In this document: positions 34,111 to 42,933 of the stretch, one piece after another | Position numbering within the stretch: position 1 is the first letter of the stretch | Layout of the letters: each line of letters starts with the position of its first letter | Source of the DNA: Luxibacter massiliensis | Lineage (GTDB): Bacteria; Bacillota; Clostridia; Lachnospirales; Lachnospiraceae | Assembly (NCBI RefSeq): GCF_900604355.1 | Contig: NZ_UWOE01000001.1 | Location: 682,001-746,000, forward strand | Length of the DNA: 64,000 nucleotides | Reading direction: 5' to 3' | Notes under the pieces: model-generated | Told to the model about the DNA's origin: nothing | Database searches by the model: none | What the model saw: only the letters and a program-made list of their open reading frames with translations | Position numbers and translations under genes: made by a program

Positions 34111-35316
34111 TTAGTAGGTATTTCCATCCCACACAATTGACTCATATCTTTCTGGGTCGGTATTGCCCTCTGTGGAGAAGAGAAGTACTTTCGACTGTTC
34201 ATCTAACCCCAGGAGTTTTTTTAGTTCCTGGTATTCATCCATACACATGATACAGGCCAATGCCCCAAAAGGAGCTGCCCCTGATTCGCCGGAGGTTATG
34301 GGCGCATCCCCTTTTATTGGTGCCGCCAGCATACGCATGCCCTTAGCTGCCGCCCAGTCAGGAATTGAAATAAATGTGTCTGCATGGTTCTTCAGGATAT
34401 CCCAGGAGATGGTGTTGGGTTCGCCACAGGCCAGTCCGGCCATGATTGTGGCCATATCCCCGCCGACCATCTGGATACTGCCGTCTCCGTGGATGGCCCC
34501 TTTGTACAGACAAGCAGCGGCGCTGGCCTCTACTACAATGACCTTGGGCGGATTTTCAGGATAGCGGTTGGCAAAATACCCTTGAACTGCGCCTGCAAGA
34601 GAGCCGACGCCGGCCTGTATGAATACATGGGTGGGGCGTTGGCAGTCCATGCCATGGAGCTGGTCATCTGCCTCGGCAGCCATGGTGCCATATCCCTGCA
34701 TGATCCAGGCCGGGATTTCCTCGTAGCCATCCCAGGCCGTATCCTGTACCATGATCCCATTCTCTGTCCTGGAGGCCATATCTGCAGCCATACGTACGCA
34801 CTGGTCATAATTATATTCTTCAATGGAAGCTTTTGCCCCCTCGGCTAAAATGTGATTTAACCGGGCAGGGGTAGTCCCCTTTGGCATAAGCACCACAGAC
34901 TTTTGGCCCAATTTATTTGCGGCCCAGGCAACACCCCGTCCATGGTTTCCGTCAGTAGCTGTAAAAAAGGTGGCCTGGCCAAATTCTTCTTTTAACTTTG
35001 GGGAAGTGAGGATATTGTATGGAAGCTCTGAAACATCCTTTCCTGTTTTTTGCGCTATATAGCGGGCCACTGCAAAGGAGCCGCCTAGGACTTTAAATGC
35101 ATTTAACCCAAAGCGGTAAGATTCATCCTTGACATAGATATCCTTTAACCCAAGCCGTGAGGCCATGTTCCCAAGGCGGACAAGAGGTGTCACGCTGTAT
35201 TGGGGAAAACTCTCATGAAAGGCCCGGGCTTTTTTGACTTCTGAAAGAGCCATGACTTTTAACTGCGCATCCTCCGTTTTAGGCATATGGTTTATGGCCC
35301 ATTTAATTGTCTCCAT
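34111..35316 (-). CDS. ygeX: Diaminopropionate ammonia-lyase
   Basis: PLP enzyme (fold type II) of 401 residues that cleaves 2,3-diaminopropionate to pyruvate and two ammonia. Landmarks are the PLP Lys in YRFGLNAFKVLGGSFAVA, the TATDGNHGRGVAWAA loop, QAGVGSLAGAVQGYFAN for phosphate binding, and GDMATIMAGLACGEPN. The start at 35316 follows AAGGAGG; a longer reading from 35343 overlaps the regulator stop. It is the first catabolic gene after the regulator. Pyruvate formed here would link purine breakdown to fermentation. Confidence 0.95.
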   Translation of the reverse strand: METIKWAINHMPKTEDAQLKVMALSEVKKARAFHESFPQYSVTPLVRLGNMASRLGLKDIYVKDESYRFGLNAFKVLGGSFAVARYIAQKTGKDVSELPYNILTSPKLKEEFGQATFFTATDGNHGRGVAWAANKLGQKSVVLMPKGTTPARLNHILAEGAKASIEEYNYDQCVRMAADMASRTENGIMVQDTAWDGYEEIPAWIMQGYGTMAAEADDQLHGMDCQRPTHVFIQAGVGSLAGAVQGYFANRYPENPPKVIVVEASAAACLYKGAIHGDGSIQMVGGDMATIMAGLACGEPNTISWDILKNHADTFISIPDWAAAKGMRMLAAPIKGDAPITSGESGAAPFGALACIMCMDEYQELKKLLGLDEQSKVLLFSTEGNTDPERYESIVWDGNTY

Positions 35317-35339
35317 GGTGTAAAAACCTCCTTTTATGT

Positions 35340-35996
35340 TCATGATTCTTTGCCGGCGTCCATATAGCTGTAGAGAGTAAACTTCGAAATCCCCAGAAGG
35401 GAGGCAACTTTGTCACCGGATTTGGTAATCAGAAAAGCACCTGCATTGTTCAGATACTGGACAACAGTAACTTTGTCATCTTTATTCATCAGGGCCACTG
35501 GCTTGCCCACAAGAGACAGGGCCTGCTCTATCAAGGTGTCAAGCAGTTCATTTACATTATGTGTAATAGTCTGTGGCTGTGTATTTTGGCCCTCTTCCTT
35601 TTTGGGTTCTGTACGGATCAGAGATGAAATAGCTGACTCTACAGTGAGCAGCGCGGTAATATCATAATTCAGAGAGAAAATATAAGAAATATGATTATCC
35701 TCTTCCCTGATGAACATGGTGCTGGACTTTAAGATGCGTCCATCTTCAGTCTTGGTAAGGTAGGAGAGCCGGTCTTGTACCTTTGAGGCATCACTGTTTA
35801 AGGTTTCAAATACTACACTGGATGGCCCGTCTCCCAGTTTTCTATTGGATACATGCCCGTTTTCAATGTAGACAATGGAGCTTTCCAGCTCTAGCTTCTT
35901 TAAATCATGAATAACGATCTCACACGAGCTGCCAAATTGTACGGCCAGGCCGTGGGCGATCTGTTTGAGGAGTTCCAGTCTTTGGCTCAAAGTCAT
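35340..35996 (-). CDS. YheO/DauR-type transcriptional regulator
   Basis: Predicted DNA-binding regulator of 219 residues. The N-terminal PAS-like YheO domain (about 8-115) includes FGSSCEIVIHDL and the ISYIFSLNYDIT segment. A linker rich in Lys/Gln/Thr (about 125-145) follows. The C-terminal HTH_22-type domain (about 147-215) shows ALMNKDDKVTVVQYLNNAGAFLITKSGDKVASLLGISKFTLYSY in parts typical of the family. (Shown as separate stretches: DDKVTVVQYLNNAGAF and VASLLGISKFTLYSY.) The ATG at 35996 is used. It heads the ygeX operon and faces ssnA, so control of both from the shared region is inferred. The ligand is unknown. Confidence 0.85.
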   Translation of the reverse strand: MTLSQRLELLKQIAHGLAVQFGSSCEIVIHDLKKLELESSIVYIENGHVSNRKLGDGPSSVVFETLNSDASKVQDRLSYLTKTEDGRILKSSTMFIREEDNHISYIFSLNYDITALLTVESAISSLIRTEPKKEEGQNTQPQTITHNVNELLDTLIEQALSLVGKPVALMNKDDKVTVVQYLNNAGAFLITKSGDKVASLLGISKFTLYSYMDAGKES

Positions 35997-36053
35997 CAAT
36001 CCTTTCGCGTTATGAGTTTGGGAAATTACCCCAAAACTTTTGCCTGTAAGCTC

Positions 36054-36081
36054 ATCATAGCATAAAAATATTTAAAAGCAA
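36054..36081 (-). promoter_or_regulatory. Candidate promoter of the regulator-ygeX operon
   Basis: On the minus strand TTGCTT, a 16-bp spacer and TATGAT, about 58 bp before the regulator start. Confidence 0.5.
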
Positions 36082-36088
36082 TACTTTT

Positions 36089-36125
36089 CCTTAAAAAAAA
36101 TTAGGTAGCCTTAAAAACTTTTAGG
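36089..36125. promoter_or_regulatory. Tandem 17-bp operator-like repeats between divergent promoters
   Basis: CCTTAAAAAAAATTAGG (36089-36105) and CCTTAAAAACTTTTAGG (36109-36125) share 14 of 17 positions and start 20 bp apart, i.e. about two helical turns. Each has CCT...AGG symmetry. They lie between the -35 hexamers of the opposing promoters, an ideal place for a regulator acting on both operons. The rest of the 36000-36260 gap holds only the promoters and ribosome sites. Confidence 0.6.
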
Positions 36126-36132
36126 ATTTGTA

Positions 36133-36161
36133 TTGCAATTATCAAATATTGATGATATTCT
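36133..36161 (+). promoter_or_regulatory. Promoter of the ssnA-ygfK-hydantoinase operon
   Basis: TTGCAA, 17-bp spacer, TATTCT, giving a 5' leader of about 90 nt before ssnA. Confidence 0.6.
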
Positions 36162-36260
36162 ATAGACAACATAGGGTGTTAAAAATATGTGTGAGAAAAA
36201 ATATGGGTTATTTTGTTAAAGAATATACAAAATTAATATCGAAAAAAGGAGAGGTGTGGT

Positions 36261-37592
36261 ATGCTGATTTTGGGGAATGGGAGGGTAATCACAAGGGATA
36301 AGGCAAATCCATATATAGAAAAGGGTGCAGTTGCTATTGAAGGGAATATCATAAAGATGGTGGGCGGACTGGATGCGGTGAAGGATGCATATCCAGGGGC
36401 AGAGTACATAGATACAGGCGGAAAGGTTATTATGCCAGCCTTTATCAATGCACATGAGCATATTTACAGTGCATTTGCAAGGGGACTTTCAGTCAAAGGA
36501 TATAATCCGAAGGGGTTTCTGGATATATTGGATGGAATGTGGTGGGCAATTGACAGAAAACTGACACTTCAAGATACATATCTGAGTGCAATGGCAACTT
36601 ACATTGACTGTATCAAAAATGGTGTAACTACTATTTTTGACCATCATGCCAGCTTTGGGGCAGTAGGGGGTTCCCTGTTTGAGATCGAAAAAGCTGCCAG
36701 AGAGACGGGGGTACGTTCCTGCCTCTGTTATGAGGTCTCAGACCGGGATGGAAAAGAGAAAGCCAGGGCATCTGTCATGGAAAATGCAGAGTTTATCAGA
36801 CATGCCCAGGCAGATGGCGGCGGTATGATTGCCGGTATGATGGGGATGCACGCACAGTTTACTGTTTCAGATGAAACAATGGAGCTGGCGGCATCTAATA
36901 AACCGGAAGGTGTGGGTTACCATATTCATGTTGCCGAAGGGATAGAGGATTTGCATCACTGCCTGGCGCATTACGGAAAAAGAATATTAGACCGCCTTAT
37001 GGATTGCGGGATATTGGGGGAAAAAACAGTATTGGGGCACTGTATTTATATCAATAGCCATGAGATGGATTTAATTAAGGATACGAATACAATGGTTGTG
37101 CATAATCCAGAATCCAATATGGGCAATGCCTGTGGGTGCCCGCCGGCCATGGAAATGGCGCACAGGGGGATACTCATAGGACTGGGCACAGATGGGTATA
37201 CACATGATATGACGGAATCCTATAAGGCGGCCAATATGCTCCATAAACATCATCTCTGTGACCCCACGGCGGCATGGTCAGAAGTTCCCCAGATGCTCTT
37301 TGAAGGGAATGCGCAGATTGCCGCCCGCTGCTTTAACTGTGAGCTGGGAGTATTGAAGGAAGGGGCGGCCGGGGATGTGATTGTTGTAGACTACGATCCC
37401 CTTACACCGATGGGGGCTGACAACAGCAATGGGCACATACTATTTGGAATGAATGGCCGGGATGTAGTTACAACAGTGGCAAATGGTAAAGTGCTTATGA
37501 GAGACAGAGAACTTTTACATATTGATGTGGCCAAAGTGATGGCTGACTGCAGACAGGCGGCTGCTGGCCTGTGGGGAAGGATTAATGGGTGA
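36261..37592 (+). CDS. ssnA: SsnA family putative aminohydrolase
   Basis: Amidohydrolase-superfamily enzyme of 443 residues in the SsnA branch, whose exact substrate is not established. The metal site is visible in MPAFINAHEHIYSAFARG (HxH, about 64-66), GYHIHVAEG, LGHCIYINS and GLGTDGYTHDM with the last Asp. VVHNPESNMGNACGCPP precedes it. A C-terminal return of the beta-sandwich (GAAGDVIVVDYDPLTPMGA) is intact. AAGGAGAGG is upstream. It heads the plus-strand operon opposite ygeX. Ring opening or deamination of an oxidised purine is inferred from context. Confidence 0.92.
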   Translation: MLILGNGRVITRDKANPYIEKGAVAIEGNIIKMVGGLDAVKDAYPGAEYIDTGGKVIMPAFINAHEHIYSAFARGLSVKGYNPKGFLDILDGMWWAIDRKLTLQDTYLSAMATYIDCIKNGVTTIFDHHASFGAVGGSLFEIEKAARETGVRSCLCYEVSDRDGKEKARASVMENAEFIRHAQADGGGMIAGMMGMHAQFTVSDETMELAASNKPEGVGYHIHVAEGIEDLHHCLAHYGKRILDRLMDCGILGEKTVLGHCIYINSHEMDLIKDTNTMVVHNPESNMGNACGCPPAMEMAHRGILIGLGTDGYTHDMTESYKAANMLHKHHLCDPTAAWSEVPQMLFEGNAQIAARCFNCELGVLKEGAAGDVIVVDYDPLTPMGADNSNGHILFGMNGRDVVTTVANGKVLMRDRELLHIDVAKVMADCRQAAAGLWGRING

Positions 37593-37600
37593 GATAAAGT

Positions 37601-37665
37601 AAAAAGGGGACAGTCCCTTTTGCAAAAGGGACTGTCCCTATTGATCACCATTTTCAGAATATTCA
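37601..37665 (-). repeat. Family B palindromic repeat, copy B3 (inverted)
   Basis: Contains the perfect palindrome GGGACAGTCCCTTTTG / CAAAAGGGACTGTCCC, followed by the reverse complement of the GAATATTCTGAAAATGG flank. It lies between ssnA and ygfK within the operon. Confidence 0.92.
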
Positions 37666-37688
37666 GATAAATCAGGAGGGTTACACAC

Positions 37689-40682
37689 ATGAGTGATGTT
37701 ATGTCCCCAATATCTTTTGGACAGTTATTAAATTGGATTATGGTGGAATATAAAAAGTATGGCACAGTGTTTGGAGAGCGGCACCCTTACAAGGGGGATC
37801 CCAAGTTTGCCCGGACTATTTTTGGCCGTATGCTGGAAACTCCGGTGGGGGCGGCGGCAGGTCCCCACACCCAGCTGGCGCAGAATATTGTGGCGGCTTA
37901 TTATACTGGTAGCCGTTTTTTTGAACTAAAGACGGTACAGGTTATGGATGGCGCCCAGCTGGCGGCCTGTGTAAATAAACCCTGTATTAAGGCTGAGGAT
38001 GAGTGTTATAATTGTGAGTGGTCCACAGAGCTCTATGTTTCCCAGGCTATGGAGGAGTATATTAAGGCCTGGTTCCTGCTCAAGGTGCTTGCAAAAGAAT
38101 TTGGATTGGGCAGTATGGATGGCTTTCAGTTTAATATAAGTGTGGGGTATGACTTGGAGGGGATAAAGTCTCCAAAGATCGACCATTTTCTAAACACTAT
38201 GAAAAATGCTGGAAATTCAGAAATATTCCAATACTGCAGGCAGCATCTTCTAGGGCATCTGTCCATGTTTGAAAAAATCACAAAGGAGGATATTGAGGGG
38301 ATACAGGGGGAGATATGCAATTCTGTCACAATTTCGACCCTCCATGGCTGCCCTCCCCAGGAAATTGAAAAGATAGCCATGTATCTCATTGTGGAAAAGG
38401 GGTTCCATACTTTTATAAAATGTAATCCTACCTTGCTGGGCTATGAATTTGCCAGAAAGACTATGGATGATATGGGGTATGATTATGTTGCCTTTGGAGA
38501 CTACCATTTTAAGGATGACCTTCAGTACGAGGATGCTGTACCGATGCTCACCCGCCTGATGGATGTATGCAGGGAGAAAAATCTGGAATTTGGCGTCAAA
38601 ATCACAAATACGTTTCCAGTGGACGTAAAGAACCATGAACTGCCCAGTGATGAGATGTATATGTCAGGAAGGCCTTTGTACCCGCTGTCAATTTCCCTGG
38701 CCGCTAAATTGGCTGAGGAATTTAGAGGGAGGCTTAGGATTTCCTACTCAGGAGGGGCGGATTTTTATAACATAAAAGGGATTGTAGATGCAGGGATCTG
38801 GCCTGTTACTGTTGCCACCACATTGCTGAAGCCAGGGGGATATGAGAGGATGGCCCAGATAGCAGGAGAAGTAGAGGAAGAGGGGGTTATCTTTAAGAGG
38901 GTAAACGAAACAGCTGCCAAGGCTTTGGCGGAGGCTGCCCAAACGAGTCCCCGCCATATAAAGGGTGGGAGGCCTGATATATCCCGTAAGATCAGGCAGA
39001 CGGTCCCGCTGCTCGACTGTTTTATGGCCCCATGTGAAGAGGGATGCCCCATTCATCAGGATATTACGGCATATTTACAGTTGGCGGGGGAGGGCAGATA
39101 TGTAGAGGCAATGCAGGTGATTGCGGAAAAAAATCCTTTGCCATTTATTACAGGTACAATATGTGCCCATAATTGTATGGGTAAATGTACCCGGAATTTT
39201 TATGAGGAACCAGTACATATCCGTGCAGTGAAGCTAAAAATAGCCAAAGAGGGGTATAGCGCATGGCTGCAAAAAGTGACGCCGGCCCCAATCACAGAAA
39301 AAGGCCGGGCCGCAGTTATAGGGGGTGGGCCGGCTGGTATGTCCGCAGCTTATTTCCTGAGAAAGGCCGGCATGGAGGTGACTTTGTTTGAAAAGTCTGA
39401 CTCTCTTGGTGGTGTGGTCAGACATAGTATCCCAGAATTCAGGATTCCAGGTAATGCAATCGATAAAGATGTGGCCATCCTGCAGGCAGTGGGAGTGGAT
39501 ATACGGTATGGAACCAAAATTGAAAATGCAGAAAAGTTAAAGGAAGAAGGCTATACAGCAGTCATATTTGCAGTAGGGGCATATAAACCAGGAGTATTAG
39601 AACTTAAAGAAGGCGAGGCAATGAATGCCCTCTGCTTCCTCAGGAAATACAAGAAATCAGGTGGAAAGCTGGACATTGGGAGGCAGGTGGCGGTAATTGG
39701 AGGGGGCAATACTGCCATGGACACTGCCAGGGCAGCAAAAAGGATATCTGGTGTGGAGAAAGTTTTTCTTGTGTACAGAAGGACAAAGCCTTATATGCCT
39801 GCAGATTATGAAGAACTGCTTCTGGCGGAGAAAGACGGAGTGGAAATTCTGGAACTGCTGGCTCCTGTAAAGTTCTCAGGCAAACTGCTGGACTGCAGGG
39901 TGATGAGGCTTAGGGAGTATGATGAATCGGGCAGGAGAGGTGTCGTAGGAACAGAAGAGATACGCCGGATACCTGCAGATACTGTAATTGCCGCAGTAGG
40001 TGAGAGAGTTCCGGAGGATTTATATAAAACAAATAAAATCCATGTCAATGAATGGGGCAGGGCAGTGGTGAACCAGGAAACCTGTGAGACAAACCAGCCT
40101 GGAATCTATGTAGTAGGCGATGGCCTGGGCGGCCCGGCAACTGTGGCAGAGGGGATACGTGATGGGAGGAAAGCCGCGGAGGCCATTGTAGGCAGAGACT
40201 TGGCTGATGATTATAGCTGCGATAATAACGAAGAACGAATTTATGGGAGAAAGGGAACCTTAAAAGGGGCACAGGAGGGGGCGGCAGAGACAGGGCGCTG
40301 CTTGAGCTGCTCTGCAATATGCGAGAACTGTACGGAAGTCTGTCCAAACCGTGCAAATATTTCAGTCCGTGTCCCGGGGATGGAAAAACATCAGATTATC
40401 CATATAGACTCTATGTGCAATGAGTGTGGCAACTGCAGGAGCTTCTGTCCTTATGACAGTGCCCCCTATTTGGATAAATTCACAGTATTTGCATCAGAGC
40501 GGGATATGGAGGAAAGCAAAAATCAAGGGTTTGCTGTACTTGACAAAGATAATGTGACCTGTGCCGTACGGTATCTGGGGGAACGTTTTAGTTATACCAA
40601 AGGAGAGGAAACACGGCTCCCAGAAGGCCTGAAATGCCTGATAGAAGCTGTGGTAAAGGAATATCCATATATTTTGCCATAG
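37689..40682 (+). CDS. ygfK: YgfK-type multidomain flavin/Fe-S oxidoreductase
   Basis: Protein of 997 residues, annotated in other genomes as putative selenate reductase subunit YgfK. The N-terminal 1-410 is a dihydroorotate-dehydrogenase-like TIM barrel (ETPVGAAAGPHTQLAQN; STLHGCPPQEIEKIAMYL). A glutamate-synthase-small-subunit-like part follows, with Cys in CMAPCEEGCPIHQ and CAHNCMGKCTRN, an FAD fold AAVIGGGPAGMSAAYFL, and an NAD(P) fold VAVIGGGNTAMDTARAA. The C-terminus (about 865-930) carries ferredoxin clusters CLSCSAICENCTEVCPN and CNECGNCRSFCPYD. This build suggests electron transfer from NAD(P)H to a reducible purine or pyrimidine-like substrate. AGGAGGG precedes the ATG. Confidence 0.92.
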   Translation: MSDVMSPISFGQLLNWIMVEYKKYGTVFGERHPYKGDPKFARTIFGRMLETPVGAAAGPHTQLAQNIVAAYYTGSRFFELKTVQVMDGAQLAACVNKPCIKAEDECYNCEWSTELYVSQAMEEYIKAWFLLKVLAKEFGLGSMDGFQFNISVGYDLEGIKSPKIDHFLNTMKNAGNSEIFQYCRQHLLGHLSMFEKITKEDIEGIQGEICNSVTISTLHGCPPQEIEKIAMYLIVEKGFHTFIKCNPTLLGYEFARKTMDDMGYDYVAFGDYHFKDDLQYEDAVPMLTRLMDVCREKNLEFGVKITNTFPVDVKNHELPSDEMYMSGRPLYPLSISLAAKLAEEFRGRLRISYSGGADFYNIKGIVDAGIWPVTVATTLLKPGGYERMAQIAGEVEEEGVIFKRVNETAAKALAEAAQTSPRHIKGGRPDISRKIRQTVPLLDCFMAPCEEGCPIHQDITAYLQLAGEGRYVEAMQVIAEKNPLPFITGTICAHNCMGKCTRNFYEEPVHIRAVKLKIAKEGYSAWLQKVTPAPITEKGRAAVIGGGPAGMSAAYFLRKAGMEVTLFEKSDSLGGVVRHSIPEFRIPGNAIDKDVAILQAVGVDIRYGTKIENAEKLKEEGYTAVIFAVGAYKPGVLELKEGEAMNALCFLRKYKKSGGKLDIGRQVAVIGGGNTAMDTARAAKRISGVEKVFLVYRRTKPYMPADYEELLLAEKDGVEILELLAPVKFSGKLLDCRVMRLREYDESGRRGVVGTEEIRRIPADTVIAAVGERVPEDLYKTNKIHVNEWGRAVVNQETCETNQPGIYVVGDGLGGPATVAEGIRDGRKAAEAIVGRDLADDYSCDNNEERIYGRKGTLKGAQEGAAETGRCLSCSAICENCTEVCPNRANISVRVPGMEKHQIIHIDSMCNECGNCRSFCPYDSAPYLDKFTVFASERDMEESKNQGFAVLDKDNVTCAVRYLGERFSYTKGEETRLPEGLKCLIEAVVKEYPYILP

Positions 40683-40712
40683 TCCATAGAGAATAGAAAG
40701 AGGGAACTAAAT

Positions 40713-42092
40713 ATGAAACGTTTATTTAAAGGCGGCAGGATTGTAAGCAGCAGCGGGATAAGACAGCTGGATATTCTGGTAAAAGGGGGAAAGATACTGG
40801 CTGTTGGGGAAGAACTGGCATTTAGAGACGCGGCCATTGAGGACGTGCGTGGGAGACTGCTCTTCCCGGGGTTTATTGACGCCCACACCCATATGGCGCT
40901 GGAAGTATGCAATACAGTAACCGCAGACAAATTCGATACAGGCACAAAAGCTGAGGCTGCAGGAGGCACCACTTGTATTATTGACTTTGCTACACAGTAT
41001 AAAGGAGAATCTCTGTCCCAGGCCCTGGCCAACTGGCACAGAAAGGCAGACGGGCAGTGCTCCTGTGATTATGCATTCCATCTGGCACTTACAGACTGGA
41101 ATGAGGATGTGGGCAGGGAATTGGAGGAGATAGTTAAAAATGAGATTTCATCCTTTAAGCTCTATATGACATATGATACTATGGTAGATGACAAAACCAT
41201 GTATGAAGTGCTGTCATGTTTGAAAGAGCTGGGAGGGATTGCCGGCGTCCATTGTGAGAATAAAGGGATTTTGGATGCCCGCCTGGAGGAAGTAGCGAGA
41301 CAGAAAGGCAACAGGAAAAATGTGGAGGACTATCCATGGACACGGCCCCCGGAAGCAGAGGCGGAAGCAATAAGCAGGCTGCTGAAGATTGCAAAATGTG
41401 TAGATACCCCTGTCATAGTGGTACATTTAAGTACGGCTCAGGGATATGAGGAAATCTTAAGGGCAAGAGAGGGCGGACAGACGGTTTATGTAGAGACCTG
41501 CCCCCAGTATCTAGTCATGGATGAAAGTTTGTATGCCCTCCCAGAGGGGGAGGGAAGGAAATATATGATTGCACCGCCCCTGCGGACAAAAAGTGACCAG
41601 GAAGTACTGTGGATGGCTTTGGATGAGGGGCAGATACAGACTGTTTCCACAGACCACTGCAGTTTCAGCCTGGCCCAGAAAAGCGCTGGAAAGGAGGACT
41701 TTTCCTGTACGCCTTGTGGTATGCCAGGAGGGGAGGAGCGCCCTGCACTGTTATACCAGTTTGGCGTCAATGAGGGCAGGATTACATTGGAACAAATGTG
41801 CCAGTATTTGTCAGAAAACCCGGCAAAGCTGTATCACCTGTATCCCCAGAAAGGGACGCTCTCCCCTGGGAGTGATGCGGACATCGTTGTATGGAATCCA
41901 GAGACAGAATGGATTATGACCAGGGAAGCACAGCAGGCAAATATTGATTACTGCCCTATGGAGGGGACCCGGATAAAGGGAAGGGCTGAAAAAGTATTTT
42001 TACGGGGACGGCTTGTGGCAGAAAATGGACAGATCATAGAAGAAAACACAGGATGCTATGTTAGGCATGGCATACATCCGGAGGAGAGGTAA
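40713..42092 (+). CDS. hydA: D-hydantoinase/dihydropyrimidinase
   Basis: Cyclic-amide hydrolase of 459 residues. The binuclear metal site is visible: FIDAHTHMALEV (HxH, about 57-59), the carboxylatable Lys in SSFKLYMTYD (about 150), VHCENKG, IVVHLSTAQGYE and VSTDHCSFS. Length and C-terminal GSDADIVVWNPE fit the family. In this cluster (also called hyuA in homologous loci) it probably opens a hydantoin- or dihydropyrimidine-like ring made by YgfK. It lies 30 bp after ygfK in the same operon. Confidence 0.92.
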   Translation: MKRLFKGGRIVSSSGIRQLDILVKGGKILAVGEELAFRDAAIEDVRGRLLFPGFIDAHTHMALEVCNTVTADKFDTGTKAEAAGGTTCIIDFATQYKGESLSQALANWHRKADGQCSCDYAFHLALTDWNEDVGRELEEIVKNEISSFKLYMTYDTMVDDKTMYEVLSCLKELGGIAGVHCENKGILDARLEEVARQKGNRKNVEDYPWTRPPEAEAEAISRLLKIAKCVDTPVIVVHLSTAQGYEEILRAREGGQTVYVETCPQYLVMDESLYALPEGEGRKYMIAPPLRTKSDQEVLWMALDEGQIQTVSTDHCSFSLAQKSAGKEDFSCTPCGMPGGEERPALLYQFGVNEGRITLEQMCQYLSENPAKLYHLYPQKGTLSPGSDADIVVWNPETEWIMTREAQQANIDYCPMEGTRIKGRAEKVFLRGRLVAENGQIIEENTGCYVRHGIHPEER

Positions 42093-42102
42093 GTAAAAAG
42101 AA

Positions 42103-42933
42103 TTGTCAGTTCTATATACAGTCAAAAAATTTGAATCCTGCGGCCTGGCCATCCAGGATTCTCTTATGAAATCGTTTCAGATAGAAAATATAAAAACCCC
42201 TGTGGTTAGTGTAATAGGGGCAGGAGGAAAAACCACACTTATAAGGGCGTTGGCAGAGGAATATCAAAGTAAGGGGATACCTGTAATTGTAACAACAACA
42301 ACCCATATGCTGGTAGAAAACCTGCCCTGGTTCCTCCTCACACCATCCCCCGAGGGGGTAAAGAAGCTTCTTGGGCAGTATGGCATGGCTTGGATTGGCA
42401 TACCCCAGATTGGCATGTCCCAGGAAGGGAGGGATAAAGGAGGGGGTTCTTGCAGCCATATAAACAGGAGAGTCCGTAAAATGGGTATTCTGCCTCGGGA
42501 ATTTTTAGAATGGGTGCTGGGATATGGAGTCCCGGTACTGATCGAAGCGGATGGCGCCCGGGGCCTTCCGATAAAGGCCCCGGCGGGACATGAACCAGTA
42601 CTCTTGCCCCAGACAACCCATGTACTCAATGTGTATGGACTGGATGCTATTGGAAAAAGAATTTCTGAAGTATGTTTCCGCGGGGACAGAGCAGCAGAGC
42701 TGCTTGGGAAAAAAACAGAGGATATTCTGCAGGAGGGAGATATTGCTGCCCTGGCACTTAGCAGGCAGTCCGGGAGGAAGGGGGCGGCTGCAGTCCTTCC
42801 ATATAAAATTGTATTAAATAAGGCGGATAATGCTGCCCGGGAAAAAAGTGCCCTGCGTATAGGCATGATGGCCTGGGAGAAGGGATTTGGCGACCTAACT
42901 GTGACAGCGGCAGAAAGGCAGAGAGAGCAATGA
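42103..42933 (+). CDS. yqeC: Selenium-dependent hydroxylase accessory protein YqeC
   Basis: Protein of 276 residues with a P-loop NTPase N-terminus, SVIGAGGKTTLIRALAEEY (about 36-54), followed by TTTTHM and the IEADGARGLPIKAPAGHEPVL segment characteristic of YqeC. LNKADNA near residue 238 resembles a nucleotide-specificity motif. The family accompanies selenium-dependent molybdenum hydroxylases; the exact step is unknown. The start is a TTG 10 bp past the hydA stop with GGAGGAGAGG 13 bp upstream. A later start at the internal ATG 42166 is possible. The stop overlaps the next start by 4 bp (ATGA). Confidence 0.85.
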   Translation: MSVLYTVKKFESCGLAIQDSLMKSFQIENIKTPVVSVIGAGGKTTLIRALAEEYQSKGIPVIVTTTTHMLVENLPWFLLTPSPEGVKKLLGQYGMAWIGIPQIGMSQEGRDKGGGSCSHINRRVRKMGILPREFLEWVLGYGVPVLIEADGARGLPIKAPAGHEPVLLPQTTHVLNVYGLDAIGKRISEVCFRGDRAAELLGKKTEDILQEGDIAALALSRQSGRKGAAAVLPYKIVLNKADNAAREKSALRIGMMAWEKGFGDLTVTAAERQREQ

